Source: Microbacterium sp. H83
Lineage (GTDB): Bacteria > Actinomycetota > Actinomycetes > Actinomycetales > Microbacteriaceae
Direction: 5' to 3'
Assembly: GCF_001650405.1 (NCBI RefSeq)
Contig: NZ_LWCU01000002.1
Location: forward strand, 53,849 to 117,848
DNA: 64,000 bases
Each line of letters opens with the position of its first letter. Positions within the stretch are counted from its first letter, which is position 1. A program made the translations under genes and the position numbers. This document shows positions 61,676-64,000 of this stretch, piece after piece. The notes below the pieces were generated by a model, which ran no database searches, was not told the DNA's origin, and saw nothing but the letters and a program-made list of their open reading frames with translations.

Positions 61676-62727
61676 CCACCGCGACGACGACCACGACGTC
61701 GATCCGCGTCATCCGCGACTACGACCGTCCGCTCTGGCGCCGCATCCTGATCAATCGGGAGTTCGCGATCATCGCGCTCCTCGTGCTGGTCTCGGTGGTC
61801 GCCGCGATCACGATCCGCGGATTCGCCCAGCCGATCACGGCGAACTACCTGCTGCTCGACGTCGCCCCGATCCTGCTCATCGCGCTGCCGATGACCCTGG
61901 TGATGATCACCGGGGAGATCGACCTCTCGGTGGGATCGATGGTGGGTCTCGCCAGCGTCGTGACCGGCGTGCTCACGCAGTCCGACGCCCCGTTCGAGGT
62001 CGCGGCCCTCGCGGCTCTCCTCGTGGGCGTCGTCGGGGGAGCGTTCAACGGCTTCCTCGTGACCGTGGTCGGGCTCCCGTCTCTCGCCGTGACCATCGGC
62101 ACGCTCGCCCTGTTCCGCGGTCTGGCGGTCGGCCTGCTCGGCACGACAGCGGTCACCGACTTCCCCGAGACGTGGACAGCCCTCGCGAAGGCGAAGATCG
62201 CCGGCACGTCGATCCCGTACATCGTGATCCCGTTCCTGATCCTGCTCGCGGTGTTCGTGGTGCTGCTGCACTTCACGCCGTTCGGTCGCGGCGTCTTCGC
62301 GATCGGACTGTCGAAGGACGCCGCGCGCTTCTCGGGAGTGGACGTCGAGCGCACGAAGTTCATCCTGTTCGTGCTCTCGGGCGTGGTCGCGGCGTTCGCC
62401 GGCATCTTCTACACGCTGCGATTCGGCAGCGCGCGAGGCGACAACGCCACCGGACTCGAGCTGCAGGTGATCGCCGCCGTCGTGCTCGGCGGGGTCTCCG
62501 TCTTCGGCGGCCGCGGGCACCTGCACGGCGTCGTCGCCGCGGTGCTCCTCATCGGGGTGCTGGGCAGCAGCCTGCGCCTCGCCGGCGTCACCTCCGACGT
62601 CATCAACATCATCACGGGCGGTCTGCTGATCTTCTCGGTCGTCGCAGCCAGCGTCCTCGCCTGGGCGCACCGCATCCGCGCCAAGGCCGGTCCGCCCCCA
62701 CGCGTCGCAGCCTCCCCCGCACCATGA
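61672..62727 (+). CDS. rhaQ: Rhamnose-type sugar ABC transporter second permease
   Basis: 351 residues, again about eight to ten helices with EIDLSVGSMVGLASVV and VTIGTLALFRGLAVG. The N-terminal Thr-rich stretch (TTATTTTTS) is followed by VIRDYDRPLWRRILINREF, a segment characteristic of RhaQ-type proteins. The ATG overlaps the first permease stop (ATGA). The receptor gene follows after 55 bases with its own ribosome binding site. Confidence 0.88.
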   Translation: MTTATTTTTSIRVIRDYDRPLWRRILINREFAIIALLVLVSVVAAITIRGFAQPITANYLLLDVAPILLIALPMTLVMITGEIDLSVGSMVGLASVVTGVLTQSDAPFEVAALAALLVGVVGGAFNGFLVTVVGLPSLAVTIGTLALFRGLAVGLLGTTAVTDFPETWTALAKAKIAGTSIPYIVIPFLILLAVFVVLLHFTPFGRGVFAIGLSKDAARFSGVDVERTKFILFVLSGVVAAFAGIFYTLRFGSARGDNATGLELQVIAAVVLGGVSVFGGRGHLHGVVAAVLLIGVLGSSLRLAGVTSDVINIITGGLLIFSVVAASVLAWAHRIRAKAGPPPRVAASPAP

Positions 62728-62782
62728 GGCAGCCTCTCATCGCCGGCATCCGCCTGCGGTGATCATCACGAAAGGAAGAACA

Positions 62783-63826
62783 ATGACGTTTGCACGCAAG
62801 AAGGTCGCCGCCTTCGCGGCGATGGCCGTCGCCGCGGCGCTCGTGCTGAGCGGCTGCGCCGACACCAGCGGCGGCTCCGGCGGCTCGAGCTCGGGCGAGG
62901 GCGGAGGATCCGACAACCTCGCGATCACGTTCCTGCCCAAGAACCTCGGCAACCCGTACTTCGACACCTCGAGCGAGGGCGGCAAGAGCGCCGTCGACGA
63001 GTTCGGCGGCACGTTCGCCGAGGTCGGTCCCGCCGAGGCCACGCCCGACGCGCAGGTCAGCTACATCAACACCGCCACGCAGCAGGCCGTCGGCGCGCTC
63101 GTCGTCTCGGCGAACGACCCGAAGGCCATCTGCGACGCGCTGAACGAGGCACGCGACGCCGGCGTCAAGGTCGTCACCTTCGACTCCGACACGAACCCCG
63201 AGTGCCGCGACCTGTTCATCAACCAGGCCGACTCCGAGGGCATCGCCAAGGTGCAGGTCGACCTCATCGCCGACCAGATCGGCGGCGCCGGCGAGGTCGC
63301 GATCCTGTCGGCATCCGCCAACGCCACCAACCAGAACGCCTGGATCGACCTGATGAAGGAGTACATCGCCAGCGACTACCCCGACATCACGCTCGTCGAG
63401 ACGGTCTACGGCGACGACGACGACCAGACCTCGTTCGACAAGACCGCAGCGCTCCTGCAGAGCTACCCGAACCTGAAGGGCATCATCTCGCCCACGACGG
63501 TCGGCATCGCGGCCGCGGCACGCTACGTGTCGACGTCGGACTACAAGGGCAAGGTCGCCATCACGGGTCTCGGCACGCCGAACCAGATGCGCGAGTACGT
63601 CGAGGACGGCACCGTCACCGCGTTCGCTCTGTGGAACCCGGCCGACCTCGGCTACCTGGCGGCCTTCGCGGCCAAGGCGCTGATCGAAGGCGACATCACC
63701 GGCGAAGAGGGCGACACCTTCGAGGCCGGCGAGCTGGGCGAGTACACCGTGGGAGCCGACGGCGTCGTGCTGCTCGGCGACCCGTTCGAGTTCAACGCCG
63801 ACAACATCGGCGACTTCGACTTCTGA
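62783..63826 (+). CDS. rhaS: Rhamnose-binding lipoprotein of the ABC transporter
   Basis: 347 residues from the ATG at 62783, with AAAGGAAG upstream. Lipobox VLSGC with Cys25, a Gly/Ser linker, then a periplasmic-binding-protein domain of the sugar (Peripla_BP_4) type. FLPKNLGNPYFDTSSEGG and the C-terminal VTAFALWNPADLGYLAAFAA are characteristic of RhaS-type receptors. The lipidated receptor captures the sugar on the outer face for the two permeases and ATPase. Rhamnose is inferred from family resemblance; genes for rhamnose catabolism are not in the window and may follow downstream. Confidence 0.88.
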   Translation: MTFARKKVAAFAAMAVAAALVLSGCADTSGGSGGSSSGEGGGSDNLAITFLPKNLGNPYFDTSSEGGKSAVDEFGGTFAEVGPAEATPDAQVSYINTATQQAVGALVVSANDPKAICDALNEARDAGVKVVTFDSDTNPECRDLFINQADSEGIAKVQVDLIADQIGGAGEVAILSASANATNQNAWIDLMKEYIASDYPDITLVETVYGDDDDQTSFDKTAALLQSYPNLKGIISPTTVGIAAAARYVSTSDYKGKVAITGLGTPNQMREYVEDGTVTAFALWNPADLGYLAAFAAKALIEGDITGEEGDTFEAGELGEYTVGADGVVLLGDPFEFNADNIGDFDF

Positions 63827-63840
63827 GTCGAGGTCCTGCG

Positions 63841-63872
63841 AGGGGCGTCCGGGCTTCGGCTCGGGCGCCCCT
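63841..63872 (+). terminator. Strong terminator with a TTCG tetraloop
   Basis: A 14-bp stem (two G-T pairs) closed by C-TTCG-G, 15 bases after the receptor stop, followed by a T-containing GT-rich stretch. It ends the transporter operon. Confidence 0.85.
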
Positions 63873-63942
63873 TCTGTGTGTGTGTCGTGTGTGCGACGCG
63901 TGTGCGTCTTGTGTGCGACTTTGTGTGTGTGATGTGTGTGAG
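63873..63942. repeat. GT-rich low-complexity tract
   Basis: About 70 bases of (GT)n-like sequence broken by CGAC words, with GTGTGCGAC twice. Strongly strand-asymmetric and unlike the surrounding GC-rich DNA. Confidence 0.7.
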
Positions 63943-64000
63943 GTTCGGTCTCGGTCGGGGCGCTCCGCCTGCAGGCTCGAAACACGTCTGCATGCCGAGA

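Overview
This is high-GC actinobacterial chromosome. The gene families, the folE-folP-folB-folK-DUF3180-PH gene order, the DivIVA-like coiled-coil protein, the LCP protein and the many probable leaderless promoters all fit Microbacteriaceae, most likely Microbacterium or a close relative. No phage, insertion sequence, integrase or CRISPR array was seen. The window reads as core chromosome with a surface-polysaccharide region at the left and a sugar-uptake region at the right.

Layout. (1) 1-14373: a surface/exopolysaccharide region. It holds a very large secreted LamG/PKD protein (5' end outside the window), then, mostly on the minus strand, an O-antigen-ligase-like protein, a flippase, a Wzz/BY-kinase, a GT4 glycosyltransferase, a DUF1972 glycosyltransferase and the priming polyprenyl-phosphate sugar transferase. 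A low-molecular-weight tyrosine phosphatase lies on the opposite strand. The 311-base region upstream of the priming enzyme holds repeated motifs and two hairpins. (2) 14374-18331: LtrA-like membrane protein, lipid-anchored intradiol dioxygenase, a small unknown protein and a fatty-acid desaturase. (3) 18360-22052: a four-gene, start/stop-overlapping operon of ABC ATPase, ABC permease, histidine kinase and LuxR-type regulator. (4) 22202-29116: DivIVA-domain coiled-coil protein, small unknowns, AEC transporter, GntR/FCD regulator, AI-2E-family transporter, a coiled-coil membrane protein and a lipoprotein. (5) 29204-29581: tRNA-Glu, tRNA-Asp and tRNA-Phe with a terminator. (6) 29793-34693: M23 peptidase, ppa, TMEM175-like channel, tilS, DUF937 protein and hpt. 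(7) 34780-42841: ftsH followed by the folate genes, DUF3180, two bacterial PH-domain proteins and a DUF2520 protein, almost all overlapping or a few bases apart. (8) 42894-53507: DUF2207, lysS, DUF4192, a small membrane protein, cardiolipin synthase, a repeat-containing lipoprotein, diacylglycerol kinase, serS, a HAD phosphatase and tRNA-Ser. (9) 53558-57895: LCP protein, and TetR divergent from a GH3 glycosidase. (10) 57960-63826: LacI regulator divergent from a complete rhamnose-type ABC importer (ATPase, two permeases, lipoprotein receptor), with a clear promoter and operator.

How the parts work together. The polysaccharide genes form a nearly complete Wzx/Wzy-type route: priming, sugar addition, flipping, polymerisation or ligation, and chain-length/kinase control with its phosphatase. 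The LCP protein may attach the product to the wall. The GH3 enzyme and the rhamnose importer suggest harvesting of plant or bacterial glycans. tilS, hpt and ftsH keep the order usual in Actinobacteria, with ftsH running into folate synthesis. At least thirteen genes have a TANNNT hexamer ending exactly six bases before the start codon, which predicts leaderless mRNAs and fixes those starts.
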